This document shows, piece by piece, positions 47,101 through 59,323 of a DNA stretch of 64,000 nt. The translations under genes were made by a program, and so were the position numbers. Within the stretch, counting starts at the first letter, position 1. The number at the start of each line of letters is the position of its first letter. Origin of the DNA: Pieris napi (Eukaryota > Arthropoda > Insecta > Lepidoptera > Pieridae); contig NC_062238.1 of assembly GCF_905475465.1 (NCBI RefSeq), positions 2,584,501 to 2,648,500 of the forward strand. Direction: 5' to 3'. The notes below the pieces were generated by a model. The model was not told the DNA's origin. It searched no databases and saw nothing but the letters and a program-made list of their open reading frames with translations.

Positions 47101-50100
47101 TACCTTTACACTGCTACAATAATTTGTCTTATGGTAGATAGGGAGTTTAAAATTGCATAGTTTGTAACTTACTGCACAGGTAAACCCCAATGGTTATAAT
47201 TGACTTCTCATAATACTTACTCGATGGAAATATATAATTTTAAAGTCTTCCTTAAAAAAAGGCTTACTGGTAAAAGCTACTTCCTTGTGTCTGTAAATTA
47301 CTCTTTACAAATTATGTATTATACATTTTCCTTGTACCTGTATTACTAAAGAATTTTCATATTAACACAATATTGTTCAATAAAATGCTCACAAGTGAGT
47401 GATAGAAGTAAACCAAATTCAGGAAATAACAAAATCTAAAATATTATAATGTTACTAAATTTTCTTATTTTTATTATAAATAAATCCATGAATATTTATT
47501 TATGATTATATGAATATTACAATGGTTCACTTTAATAACAAAAAATGAGTAACTCTTAATGTTCTTTTTTTTTTTTTTTTTTTTCTAGACACATGACCTC
47601 TAGGATACTCACATGACTCATGATAGGCATACATAGCCTCTGGTAGCTGAAGCACACTTGGCTTCCTATTGTGGGCACACATAACCCTCTAACGACCAAG
47701 CACACATGGCTCGCTAGGCATACATAGCCTCTAGTAGCAAGAGTACATTGTCTTCACATATAATTATTTAACAAATGTAACAAAATATTGTAAACCTATT
47801 TTAAAAGAGTAAGTGTGGAGTTTCTTGCCCATTCTTCTCCACACGAAACTACCTTTTGGAAGGGGCAACTAGAATCATTTTATATTTTTTTTTTTGACGT
47901 TCAAAAGTGCCATTTTAGATGGTCTAATTGAAATAAACGATTTGACTTTGACTTTGACTTAGCTGAAGCACACTTGGCTTCCTATTGTGGGCACACATAA
48001 CCCTCTAACGACCAAACACACATGGCTCAGTAGGCATACATAGCCTCTAGTAGCTGAAGCACACTTGGCTTCCTATTGTGGGCACACATAACCCCCTATC
48101 GACCAAGCACACATGGCTCGGCAGGCATACATAGCCTCTAGTAGCTGAAGCACACTTGGCTTCCCATCGTAGGCACACATAACCTACCAAGCACACATGG
48201 CCAATAGGCACACATGGCCAATAGGCACACATCACCCATTAAGCACACATGGCTCGATAGGCATACATAGCCTACTAAGCAATAACATTAATATTCGTAT
48301 AAAACACTTGTACGCACCTTAGATTGGGTCCTTATCGCACTTCTGAATTGTTATGAATCCTCACTATTCGACTATTTATATTATACAAATACTTCTCCTT
48401 ATTGTCATAGATTGGTTTGTTGGCATCAGCCATTTAATATCGACATTGAGAGTCTACTGTTTAAAGGCTTCTGCTTAGTTAGACCGCTCAATCGAACTGA
48501 GGGCCACACCAACCAGTTCCTGTATTTAAGCAACCAGCATTTGTAATTCCAGTTTCGTGACATTTCGTGTACTCGTTCCACGACCGAACCCGAATCGACC
48601 ACAGAGTCGAACGGCAGTCATAGGAACGAGTGTCAAAGATTACTTTAATATTTATAGTCATTGATTTAATATTTAAAATTATGATAAATAACGTTTAATA
48701 ATAATAATGACTATGGAGTCATTATTATTATCGACCATTGAATAGTCATTTCGAAATTAACCATTCCTATTAACGGTTTTACACTAATTTGACTTGACGT
48801 TATTCATTTAATATAATGACAATGGCATTAATTAAAAATAAACGTGATTTGAATAATAAATTTGTAAAATAATAATAAGTAATCACAAATTCATTACACA
48901 CATATACTTAATAAATGTTTATATCAACCAATTAAAAAAGAGTTTTTAAAAGCCATTATAACTTCTTAATGATGAAATTGCAACAATTAGCCTCAATTCA
49001 TAATTTAATTTCCATTAATTTTAAATAACCTAGGTACGTCATGGGTTGGTGAAATTATAATTTTATTTATATTACGATTTAATATATTAGTACCCTACCG
49101 AATTTTAGTCAAACGAAACTTAAAAGAAACGTTAAAGTTAAAATAATTAAAAGATATCATTCTCAGGTATTATCTTTACCAATAATATCGTATAAATGGA
49201 GGTGGAACTGGTTCTTCTTTGAAGTGCCTTAATAACATGGGTATAGTGAAGTTCCGTAAGCCCAAATTCGAAGCGGTTTGATAATAAAGTATACAGGTGA
49301 ATGTGCGATGTAATATTAAGTTTCGCAGGCTTTATATAGTCGTCGTTAACAGTAGAGGGAATCATTTCATTTGAAAACTTGCATGTGTATCTGAGACCTA
49401 CTTAACGCTTGATTAAATACGGTCAGATGTTTTCACCGTTTTAAGATGCGCTTAACTCTTGGTTTGAACACACACGTAAGATTTTACTTCAAATTACCTT
49501 TGGGGATTTATTTATTATTATTGGAATTTTATAAATGTAAAAATGAAAAATATCGATTTTATTGTAGTATTTCATTTAATATAATATGCTGACAACTAGC
49601 GATTGGCGATTTGTATATAACATTGTCTGAATTGGCTTAATATCTATCACAACTAAGTAGATAACGATAATAACTAATAATATATAACAAAGTCGTGTCA
49701 GTTATACCACGTATAACTCAAGATCGGCTGGACCGATGTTAGTTATCACTTTTTTGGTGGATTCTTCTCCGCTCCGAATAGCAGAATAACGACGTTTAAG
49801 AACCAATAGTGTCTATCTCAGTTTTTTACGTTTTTCAATTTTTAATGCAGGTAGATTTAAAGTTTAATTTGGCTTGGCCTACTGAGGCATCTATCTCAAA
49901 ATTCACAAAATTGTCGTAGTTATTCGCTGTAGAAATACCATCTAAGTTAAGAGCGCGTTTATTTTTCTGCCAATACTGTTTATCTCTTGTCTATTGCGGC
50001 TGCATTTATGTACTTCAGACTTTTGGAGAAGAAGCAAATTTAGAGGTTGTAATAATTTTGAAGATAAGACACGCAAATCCATTCATAGCTACTTCTGGAG

Positions 50101-53100
50101 TTTTCCTTAATTGGGGCGAAAGAAAGATGTAAGTATTTCAGAGGACACGTGAACCGTACTAGGACTACTCAGAAAACGAAAGGTGAGGAGTCTTAACCCG
50201 AGAGGGCTTTTTTGGCTAAACCAGGGAATGAAGGTAAAATTAAGTTTATAAGCAGATGTTTTTGAATACTCTGTCACTGAAGCCTACCACTGTTCAGGTG
50301 TGGGTTAAAGACGCTAGTTTCAATTTGGACGCTGAAAATCAGGAGAATATCCATGTAAATAGACAAAATTCAAAGATTATATAACTTATATAACTATTTT
50401 AAAAGTGTCCCAAAAATACCATCACATTATGCTCGTAGGGATACAAGAAAATTTTACTTGGAGCCTGTATATCGTACTATATCTGATGTATTTAACGCCT
50501 ATAAACAACATTGCAATGACATTAATATACCTGCTGTAAATGTGTGTATTTAATAAAAGTTTTAAACAGAATAATTTATCAATATATACTTTAAAAAAAG
50601 ATATGTGTGATATTTGTGTTGGCAATAATAAAGGTAATATCGATGAGCATATTTATCAAGAGCATCTTATTAAAAAAAATAGAGCAAGGGAAGAGAAGGC
50701 AAAGGATAAAGAGGATACAGCTAAGGGACATTGCATTTTATTAACCATGGCCTTAGAGTCGCTTAAAGTTTGCCCTTACTCCACTGCTAGCGCTTTATAC
50801 TTTAAAACGAAATAGACATGTCATAATTTTACACTCTTCGATTTGACTTCACGCCATTGCACATGTTACTGGTTCACAGAAACGGCAGCAGACCTTACTG
50901 CAAGTACTTTCATGTCATTTGTGATAGACTACTTAGAGCGCCATTGCTTGCCGAAGAAAATGCCAATAATTATTTATTCCGATGGTTGCACGAACCAAAA
51001 TCGGAACGTTATAATGGCAAATGCTCTTTTAAACTTAAGAATAAAGCACAAAATCACCATCACCTAAAAGTTCCTCGAACGTGGTTACACTCAAATGGAG
51101 TGTGATTCGGTTCATAGTGCGATTGAACGGAAGCTCTCAAATCGTGTAATTCATTTGCCATGTGATTATGTTTCGGTAACTAAAGAAGCAAGGGCATCAA
51201 ATCCCTATGAAGTAATTCAGATTGACCATAGTTATGTGAAAAATTATTAATTATCTACCAAACGATTGTCATAATTTTTATGATACACTGCCCCATTTGT
51301 AGAGTGTGAGTGTGAGTGTATGTGTCAGTTGTTTTTGTTGTTTGTATCTGTTTCTACTAAATTTGAAGATTCGTTTGTTACTTTGAAGATTTTTTTAGTT
51401 ATTGAAGTATATAATTAGTTATTAAGAAGTCTTTTTCTGTTATTTTAAAGTCTTTTTACTTATTTAGAACACAATCATTTCATCTTTCATTGTGAACATA
51501 TTAAAAAATGTGAGTTTTCATTGTGTTGTTTTGTTTCAAAAACGGCTAACTACTACTTATTACAAAAATATTTACACTAATAAAACCAATACCACCTATC
51601 TCACGTTAATTCTAACTAGGCCAATCTTAAGCTAATGCTAGGATATCTATCGTATTTCAGCATATTTTTTCTATTTTTATATATATAAACATTTCAAGTA
51701 TCTTTCTATCCAAAGTCGAGAAACGTTTTTTTTACCTCCTGAAAAGTTCACTTTATTGAGATAAACACTATTGGACCTTAACCGTCGATAAGTAATAAAA
51801 TATCGGATATGTTATCGAATAAAAATAAATAAATTAATTACTTTCACGAATGCAAACAGCATGTGGTGCCATCTGTTGACAATATTACGCATTAAAAGAA
51901 ACCAACCACTTTGTTCTTGCGCCGGATAACAAAACAAAAAATGTTGTATATCAGAAAGTGCTTTAACATGTAGTATCGCAATATTGGCGCTAGAGAGAAG
52001 AGGCCTAGGCAAGCAAATAAACATTTCTGTGTTTGCAAAAAAAGTTGTATTAATGTACCTACATTAATCAAATCCTAAATTAGGTTTAACTAAAGTTAAT
52101 ACGATATTATTAGACTGTTAGACGGAACGAAGTTCGCGAGGTCCGCTAGTAACTAATAATATGAACCGAAACACCATAAATAGTGCGTGAATTTTTAAAA
52201 TTATGCTTTTGAGGTCCTCTTTATCTCTACCCACAATTTTAAACTTTAATTTAATTTTACATTAATCATAGGACTTTTCATGATTGTGTGGAGGATGGAT
52301 GTTGTGTCCTTCCTCCAACTTCAAGAAAGGATCCTCGACCAGCCAACTCAAGGGCCGTGGCTAAGGTCGATGGACTTTGTTAGCGCGATTCATTGTATGA
52401 CGTCATTGCAGTGATTGTAAATGTTGCTATAGATATTTATAATTACTAATTTTTTATACGTATAGCTGTATTTAGAGTTAATTGAATTATGTATATTAAC
52501 CAATATAGTTGCACAATGATTACTTCCAACCTATTTTATTATACTACGTAAGTGTGTGAGGATGACACGTCCAAAGCGTGGACATATGTAGACATTTACG
52601 TCAGAGTAACATCCCCCGTGCCTGACTGACTTTTTATATAATATGACTTTTATATAAATATCATTTAACATTTTCTTATATTTTTATTCTTCGAGATTGT
52701 AACCACAACCAGAGTCTGTTTGTCTGTCTGTCTCCAACGATAATAGGAAGCAGCAATTAAAACCCTTAGGTCTCGGTTGGATTTTCAACTTATTTAGATA
52801 ATTTATTACATGTTCCTCTTAATGAACGACTTGGAGTACGATTTTAAGAGATTTAAAGGATCTTTTGTTGCTAATTTATATAAATATAATATTCAATATG
52901 TAATGAATGATGTTGTAAGTATATAAGGGGAGAAATATAACATATTAACTATGTTTACAGGTAGTGAAATGGACGACGAGGAGGTGATGAGTCCGTCTGA
53001 AGATAGCAACGATTCCTGGACCAACGTTGAAGAGTACAGCTCTGAGTACATTCTACAGTATGGAGTGAAGTGAGTAATTACATTTTGAAATTATTTTTCT

Positions 53101-55349
53101 CTGTACTGGTATAAAATATTTGTATTTTTTAAGAAACCTTATAAAAACGTTTAAAAATTATTTTTAATTAGAGGTATCTTCCGGCGTCGTAGAACTGATT
53201 TTATTTTATTTGAAAATGGATATATAGTTATATACTCAGGGATAATGGAGAATTCTAATGAAATCATACATATAATATTACAAATCTATAATTTTAAAAG
53301 TAAGAAAGAAAAATTTGGAAATATCTAAATCTCTATTATCTTTTTACACATTAGAACTAAATTCACGGAACTTAACGCGAATTTATTATTTACATCTATG
53401 AATTATGAACTGAATTCAGCCAATAATAAATGTTTGTTGACAACTGCATCTGGAATTTGAAACATACATGAAGAAAATATTTCTTCTCAGGATGAACGCA
53501 AGTGCAAGCTCTGGTGCGTTAGGTCCGGCCGCGCAAGAGAAACCATTTGCTTGCCCAGTACCGGGATGCAAGAAGCGTTATAAGAACGTCAATGGTATCA
53601 AATACCACTCCAAGAATGGACATAAGAAAGACGGCAAGTGAGTATTAAGTTTTTACTAAATATACTCATTACTCACGCTAAAATATATAAAAATTGATTG
53701 CTGGTTGTTTGTCTTGCTAAAACTCGAGAACGGCTGGACCGATTAGGCTTGAAACGATCTTGAAAGATTCAGGGAAGTTTTAAACGGTGGAAAACATAAA
53801 TAATAAGTAAATAAAAAGACTAAAAACGACTATTGAATTTTCCAATAAAAAAAATATCGAACGAGGTCCGATTTCTTTGGTCTTTTAAAAAAGAATTATT
53901 AATCTTGATACAAAGTTCCCTGGGTCATCTAATAGTTTATAATGTTTGCATTTTTATTATTTTACCCACGTTATGGGCGCCATATTATGTGTAAATTATG
54001 TATACGAAACCAATGAGTAAAGGATATTTATAAAAATAACAACAAATAAGAAGTCTACAACTACATTATGGCTGAATTACAACTGAACTAAATCTTAACA
54101 TGAACTGTGTAAAGGTGGAGGATTTTTGGACTACCAAACCTTTTATGTGGTAATTTTGCACTACATAAATAAATTGTTTTCTATTAGTATGTAGTTGGTA
54201 CACCTTATTTGAGGGCATTTCGAAGATTTTCCAAAATAACAAAAATCCAAATGCATCACAAAAAAACAATTTATAATCCAGAACATTAAATACACGTTAA
54301 TCACCGTACCTATCTTTTATACCCTCAAATAAAATATGATTTCGGGCGTACTTTCCTTGTTTATTTTTTGATAGTGCTCATTCTTATCCCTTTATTTGAT
54401 ATTTAATTTAGTATAGTTCACTTGTTGACATAAAATATATTTTAGAAAAATGTATTAATAAGATTACTCTAAATACCAACAAAGAAGTTGTAACTTGGAC
54501 AAATTTTAACGGTTAAATATCATCCGTGTGCGTTGCTAGTTTATATAAAATTTAAGGCAAATTATATATTAGAAAAAACCATTTAATAATATACTTGTTA
54601 AAAGATATCCAGTCTTGCCTCCCCAAGAGCATTATAAACCCAGAGTTCACGGACAGAAAAAACGATTGTCGGCCCAACAATATTTTTGGAAGAAATGGGT
54701 ATTACTGATATTGATTTACAGTATTAAAGTATATTCAGTAGAATTCAAGTATTTTTAGCGTTTTGTATTTTATAGTTTCTCCCTTGTCTATGATTATAGA
54801 GAGTTTATAAAAGATGTATTTGTAGGTATTGTAAATTATATTTTTGGCAGAGAGTACACTTTCTTAAATACTTAGTTAATTACTTTTTTCATCATATTTT
54901 TGTATTTTGCAATTTTCAGGGTAAGAAAGGCGTACAAGTGCCACTGCGGCAAAAGCTACAAAACGGCGCAAGGCCTTAAAACCCACTCGATATGCCATCA
55001 CGTGAGTCCTTCTACCTCAACCAATGACAGAGTTCACGTCAAAATGCCGGGCTTAGTCGTCACAGCCTCACCCGCCCAAAGACAACTCAATATCATAGAT
55101 AACATAGACACAAACAAATTAGTACGCATCTACGACAGTATTAAAACAAAAGATCTACCCTCATTCACGATTCCCAAACAGAATTTAACAAATTTAAATA
55201 TAATCAACCACAACCACATACGGCATTCGGTTCTTCTTACACCAAATGCGGAAAAAATAAAGTTTGAGAGGAAACCTCAGCCGAAAGTGACGGTCACCTC
55301 TCAAGATTCTTTTAACGAAATCTCTTTGAGTAACGAACGCCGGGCTTAG
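41135..55349 (+). CDS. JAZF1: JAZF1-type zinc finger protein
   Basis: Five coding exons: 41135-41234, 41583-41768, 52961-53069, 53491-53637, 54920-55349; 972 nt, 323 aa, all in frame. Finger 1 is CKFNGCGITFPRLADLIEHIEDVH (Cys2His2), followed by PLSYVLKFFTEASRRE, a Ser/Pro linker ending RSSTPTG and an acidic MDDEEVMSPSEDSNDSW segment. Then FACPVPGCKKRYKNVNGIKYH (finger 2) and YKCHCGKSYKTAQGLKTH (finger 3). This order is that of vertebrate JAZF1/TIP27, a nuclear co-regulator associated with NuA4/TIP60 and NR2C2. About 110 residues follow finger 3, more than I recall for the vertebrate protein. The donor of exon 2 is weak (CAG|GTTATT) before an 11.2-kb intron. An upstream in-frame ATG at 41072 exists, but the start at 41135 fits the family. 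Confidence 0.94.
42608..43157 (-). repeat. gypsy 3' LTR
   Basis: 550 bp, ending ATTACA on plus; identical by eye to 48349-48898. Contains a short AT-rich palindrome 'aataatgactatggagtcattatt'-type near 42958-42990. Confidence 0.93.
43310..46308 (-). pseudogene. gypsy pol remnant (RT, RNase H, integrase)
   Basis: Minus-strand fragments in order: 46308-46123 (protease/RT linker-like, unplaced), 45644-45453 with RT thumb text (EEGFERLENALKLLRQNG, LSKCRFF, LGYEISAEGIRP), 45499-45263 (EVRQFLGLAGYFRKFIKSF, RNase H connection), 44415-44107 with the integrase core (HIDHLGLF, VDGFTKYLFV), then after a frameshift near 44220 SDRGTSFTS. Where RT should have YxDD the sequence reads ALGDILV, so the catalytic motif is lost. 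The acidic Ser-rich C-terminus lies near 43340-43420. Not functional. Confidence 0.88.
47600..48290. repeat. roughly 90-bp minisatellite in the gypsy leader
   Basis: Several copies of a unit 'tagctgaagcacacttggc' … 'ggcatacatagcctctag', period about 90 bp, with shorter 'cacacatggc' sub-repeats; copies start near 47646, 47961, 48051 and 48141. Lies between the 5' LTR and pol, where gag would be expected. Confidence 0.8.
47780..47960 (+). mobile_element. short retroposon inserted in the minisatellite
   Basis: A foreign block 'gagtaagtgtggagtttctt' … ending in the simple tail (ttgactttgac)n at 47938-47959 interrupts the 90-bp array. This tail is typical of an RTE-type LINE or dependent SINE 3' end in Lepidoptera. 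Confidence 0.55.
48349..48898 (-). repeat. gypsy 5' LTR
   Basis: 550 bp, identical by eye to 42608-43157; 5' by orientation of pol. Confidence 0.93.
49690..49760 (+). repeat. dispersed 'cggctggaccgat' repeat, copy 1
   Basis: 'actcaagatcggctggaccgatg' matches 'actcgagaacggctggaccgatt' near 53722. This motif marks a widespread lepidopteran repeat, perhaps a Helitron-type end; class not proven. Confidence 0.45.
50340..51250 (+). pseudogene. decayed gene of an unnamed insect transposase-like family
   Basis: In JAZF1 intron 2. Fragments in consecutive plus frames form one protein: SHYARRDTRKFYLEP… YRTISDVFNAYKQHC, KDMCDICVGN, EHLIKKNRAREEK, then after a stop at 50813 the segment TASTFMSFVIDYLERHCLP, IIIYSDGCTNQNRNVIMANALLN, then after a frameshift near 51065 KFLERGYTQMECDSVHSAIERKL. 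The order IYSDGC…QNRN…ECDSVHSAIERK recurs in many uncharacterised insect proteins that look like DDE-type transposases (from memory). At least one stop and one frameshift disable it. No terminal repeats found. Confidence 0.7.
52270..52400 (+). other. GC-richer segment with acceptor and open frames
   Basis: After an acceptor-like site (attaatcatag, 52271) two overlapping frames stay open for over 35 codons, one of them (starting LFMIVWRMDVVSFLQ) in phase with JAZF1 exon 2 and closing with TGA near 52410. It could be an alternative terminal exon or a fragment of a mobile element. No family recognised. Confidence 0.25.
53700..53890 (+). repeat. dispersed 'cggctggaccgat' repeat, copy 2
   Basis: In JAZF1 intron 4; shares its core with 49690-49760 and continues into a decayed body ('gaacgaggtccgatttcttt'). 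Confidence 0.45.
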
Positions 55350-57440
55350 TTTTTTACTAAAACAGTTCCTAAAATACGACCAAATCACATTTCATTTAGT
55401 TGGCATTACTGGCTTTGTGATTGTTGCCAGCTAAAATATAGACTGCGGTCATTTGCCTAGGTTAATAGTTTAATTTTTTTTTTTAATTAAGTTTTTTGTT
55501 TGCTTAAATTTGTATCGGCGGAAGTATTACACTATATATACCATTTGATGTGTAAGAACTAACTAAAATTCACATCCATTACCATTAACAGGGTACAAAA
55601 TGTATAGTGGAAATATTCTGTATAGTCGCGCTGTTTTTAAACAAAATCTTTAATAGCTGAAACATTGCCAAGCATATATTTTCGAAATAGCGCGATATTA
55701 TGGAAAAAAAAGATTATACAAAAAAAAATATCCCATTGTGCCATTGTGTACTTAATATTTTTCGTGTAAAATGCTTTAAATTCATGTAAGTAATAACGTA
55801 TACTGACCTTTGATCAAAATTATCGTTGCCATTAAGCGTCCTAATTTTGACAGATGCGTCAGCATTAGAACTTAACATGTAATGTTTGAAAAAAGAAAAA
55901 AAAAAGGAAAAAAATGGCATTTGATCTTAAATATCATCTAGGATTATAGATATACTCTTAAATGTGATAATAATTATAGAAAAAAAACATAAAAAAAGCT
56001 TGTAAGCGTATGTATATCTAAGTATTTATAAATAGTGAATAAGGCTGAACTATTTGGTGTTTAGAAATGAAGTCTGTTCTTTTGTGTGAAATATTTGTGG
56101 GTAGTTTGAAATCTCAATTTTAACGTATGTGTGATATTAGAAATTTTAGTGTAGTAAAAATAATTTATTTTAGTTTTTAAATGTATGAAGGTGTTGTAAA
56201 AAGCAGCTATTTTCATTAAAATATGTGTTTCCAAAGTTGCAGGTCAACTATAGCTTTTTATACTTGTGACTCGTATTTTTTTCAAAACTATGGCAAATAA
56301 CCCTAAGATCAGACTTCTTGTACCTAGTTATAATATTGATGTGATTCGTGCCTTTTTTATTTTCGACGCTGTTCTATGTTTACCTCGAAATATTTTATCG
56401 AAATTCCCAGCACTGGGCCTTACTCTGCTATGTTAATGAAGTTTTAATCTTACTGGTTACGAATAGCTGAAACTAAGGCGCGTTTTTATATAATTGAGTT
56501 TCAGGACGATGGCAATACTAATCACAGAATAGATAAAGTTAAGGATTTTTGATCGTTTTTTGCTGATCGCTTTGGTATGTCGTTTAAATATTGCAAATCT
56601 ATAAAATATATTTGTGGCTCAAATTTAATTTCCATTTTTTTCATTATTATATCCAGTCAATTCAAGTGTATGGCTTTATAACCGTCACAGATAGCAGAGT
56701 TGGGTGCCAGTTTTGAAAGCTGACAAGAGTTTTGGAATGTTAAGGTGCTATCGTAAACATAGTTTCAGATAGATCTGTCTTCGTAGTAGAAGAAACATAG
56801 TTTCAAGTCTTGGAATTATTTGTCCTTCAGTCCAAAGATGGTATTTATTTGTTGTACCTACGTGTCCTGTATATGAAAGTAGCAATTTTATATAAATTTT
56901 AACCACTACATATTAATCTTAGTTTTATTAAAGATCGGCCACTCGTGAGGCTGTGTTAATATATTATATAAAAATTGCTTATGAAAGTGAAAGATACCTA
57001 TTTTGTGTGTGCATCTGATTTTAAATTCTCACTTTATACTTGGTATTATTGGTTACCATTTAGTCATTATTATCATTAAGACTGATAGTTTTTGTTTTAT
57101 GGCAACCCCGTCGTACCGAATGGGATTCGGATTCGGTGTTGCCTTACATTTCGTTTGTGTTAGTTGTAAGACAAAGACATTAAAAAGGCTCATTTGATTA
57201 TTTATTATATTAAAAAAACATCAGATACACAAAAGCCAACCCAAAAGAGCTGGGCCGTAATTATTGTGGCCAAACTGTACTAAGTCCAGAAAGACCTCTT
57301 TTGGTCGGATTTTATGTATTTGATATATAGATAATAATTTTATTAATAGGGGGAGCCTCGATATAGTATTCTACTTATGCCACAGATTCGTATATAAACT
57401 TATTTAATACCTTAGTTACAATAAAACTTTTATTTATTTT
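55350..57440 (+). other. JAZF1: JAZF1 3' UTR
   Basis: No coding sequence. AATAAA occurs at about 57420 (caataaaactttt), suggesting a 3' UTR near 2 kb; an earlier AATAAA occurs near 55854 on neither strand convincingly. Short open frames here are chance. Confidence 0.45.
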
Positions 57441-57449
57441 CCGCTTGTA

Positions 57450-59240
57450 AAGAAATTTCCTGTGACTTCGTGGTGTTACTGGCCATAAAAGAAAGGTTTA
57501 AATTATGTCCGGACATAAATTTCTTCAATATCTTGCTTAAATCTAGTCTTTTTATAGTATTTCTGAGATACTTGTATACCAAAGCCAACAATAAATAAAA
57601 CTACGTTTCGTTATAATATTCGTATAATTGATTTGCCTTTTAAGGTTGTGAAAAATCTGATTTGATGAGTATTTGATTCTCTATAGCTGTGCCTCAAGAC
57701 TTTTCTAAAATCTGCGTATTTGAACATTTTCAGAAATTTTAATGTTATTAACTTTACGTAAACAAATATTTAAGTGAGATGCAATATTGCTTTTAATTAT
57801 CTATGGCGAGATTTGAGTTTTAAAATATTTTGCAGCAGACATGAGCTACAATCGCAATATAAAGTTGTATAAAAACTACATTAATTTTAGCTTGCCGTAC
57901 TATATACTTTTTATCTATGGCATCTTTTACTTTTTATTTTTGCCTTGTGGCATCTTGGCCGGTAAAAGCTTATTGATTAATTGAATATAGTATTTGTGAT
58001 TCTCGATCTCTTTGTCTTACGGTCATATGACTTTGACAGATCATAAAGCATTCATTGATATATTCGTTCAAATATGTCAAACAACACAATTACAAATAGG
58101 TTCATTAATGGTTTATATAAAAGTACGTTTTAGTTTAATTATTTATTATTTTACTATAGGTGTTAGCATGTAAGAGTTTTATTTAAAATTTGTTTTTCAA
58201 AAATTTCTATTTATTTGTAGATTAAAATGAATGATTAATTGATTTGCAAGACGTCATAGGAAACCTGTTTTTAATTTATATATTTTCTAAATTAAATGGC
58301 TTAATAAGACGTTAAAGGTTATTGTGTGTCTCATACAAAGTTAGATAAGTTATGTTTTTTGAGATTACAGGTCAGATCGACCAAATTTGAGATGTTTAAC
58401 AATGTTTATGTACGTTTTCATACTTTAACGACTTACATGTTTTAATTAATAAACTCATACTGCAATCATATTTGTTTTATTGAAAATAAGATATTATAAG
58501 GTCTTCATAGACTGAAATAATAAATAAAATAACTTTTATATGCTTTATGTATTTACAGCATAATTCACGCCATGATCGAGATTAGAGTTTGCCTCACTTG
58601 CAATATGACCGTATACATATATAAATATTGAAAAGTGAATAAAGTAGCTATTTTCTCTAAATACTTTTTAGAGGCCTTGTGTACTACCCCAATACTGATT
58701 ACAAATAGCCAGATTTTGCAAGAGTTGAGAAACGTATTGAACTGCATGAGAAACCGCAAGGATTAAATGGTCAACGATCGATTGTACGAGAAGAGCAGGT
58801 ACAAGCAAAAATTAATGGTTTTGGTGATAGTTTTGCGGTTTATGTCTACGGTGGGTAGATAATTTTTTTATTTCCCTGAAATAAGTTTTTTGCGGAATAT
58901 CCATAGAAGAAAAATGTCAGTTTTTTTGTTTTGTTTTCTTTTCAGACTTATAAAGTATACAAAACATTTTTTGCTGTTTAATTTTTCGCGTCATAAAAAT
59001 ATGTTCATCGGGTAAAAGAACTCATTTAACGGGTAAAAATGTAATTAATTATTTATATAAGACTGAGTGCCTCGTGCAATTAATGCTAAAATGTACTCGA
59101 AATGAAAGAAGCTTTGGTTTAATTGAGGCAGGCTGAAAGTGGAGGATTGGTTTCAGAGCTCCACAGATTAGAAAATATATGTTTTTACTTTTTATGCTTT
59201 AATTTTGTATCTGTTTCGAATGTATAGAGATACATTGTCT
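57450..59240. other. intergenic between convergent JAZF1 and VPS16
   Basis: AT-rich, no recognisable gene or repeat. Confidence 0.45.
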
Positions 59241-59241
59241 T

Positions 59242-59247
59242 TTTATT
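59242..59247 (-). terminator. Vps16A: poly(A) signal of VPS16
   Basis: AATAAA on the minus strand, about 80 nt after the stop codon. Confidence 0.7.
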
Positions 59248-59323
59248 ACATCTGCTAATAAAAACGTCTTACTATGATTAACATATAATTGCATAAATAG
59301 GATTAATTGGAATATTTCAACTC

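Larger units (their letters stand above)
42608..48898 (-). mobile_element. Ty3/gypsy LTR retrotransposon, decayed inside
   Basis: Full-length insertion in JAZF1 intron 2, flanked by the 4-bp duplication CACA (42604-42607 and 48899-48902). Two 550-bp LTRs (42608-43157 and 48349-48898) start TG and end CA and look identical base for base. The pol remains run on the minus strand, so the 48349-48898 copy is the 5' LTR. No primer binding site beginning TGG is visible next to it. The internal region has no intact gag, and pol is broken by stops and frameshifts. Confidence 0.93.

Noticed and set aside
47600..48290. CRISPR array
   Set aside because: Repeat unit is contiguous with no unique spacers, and lies inside an eukaryotic LTR element.
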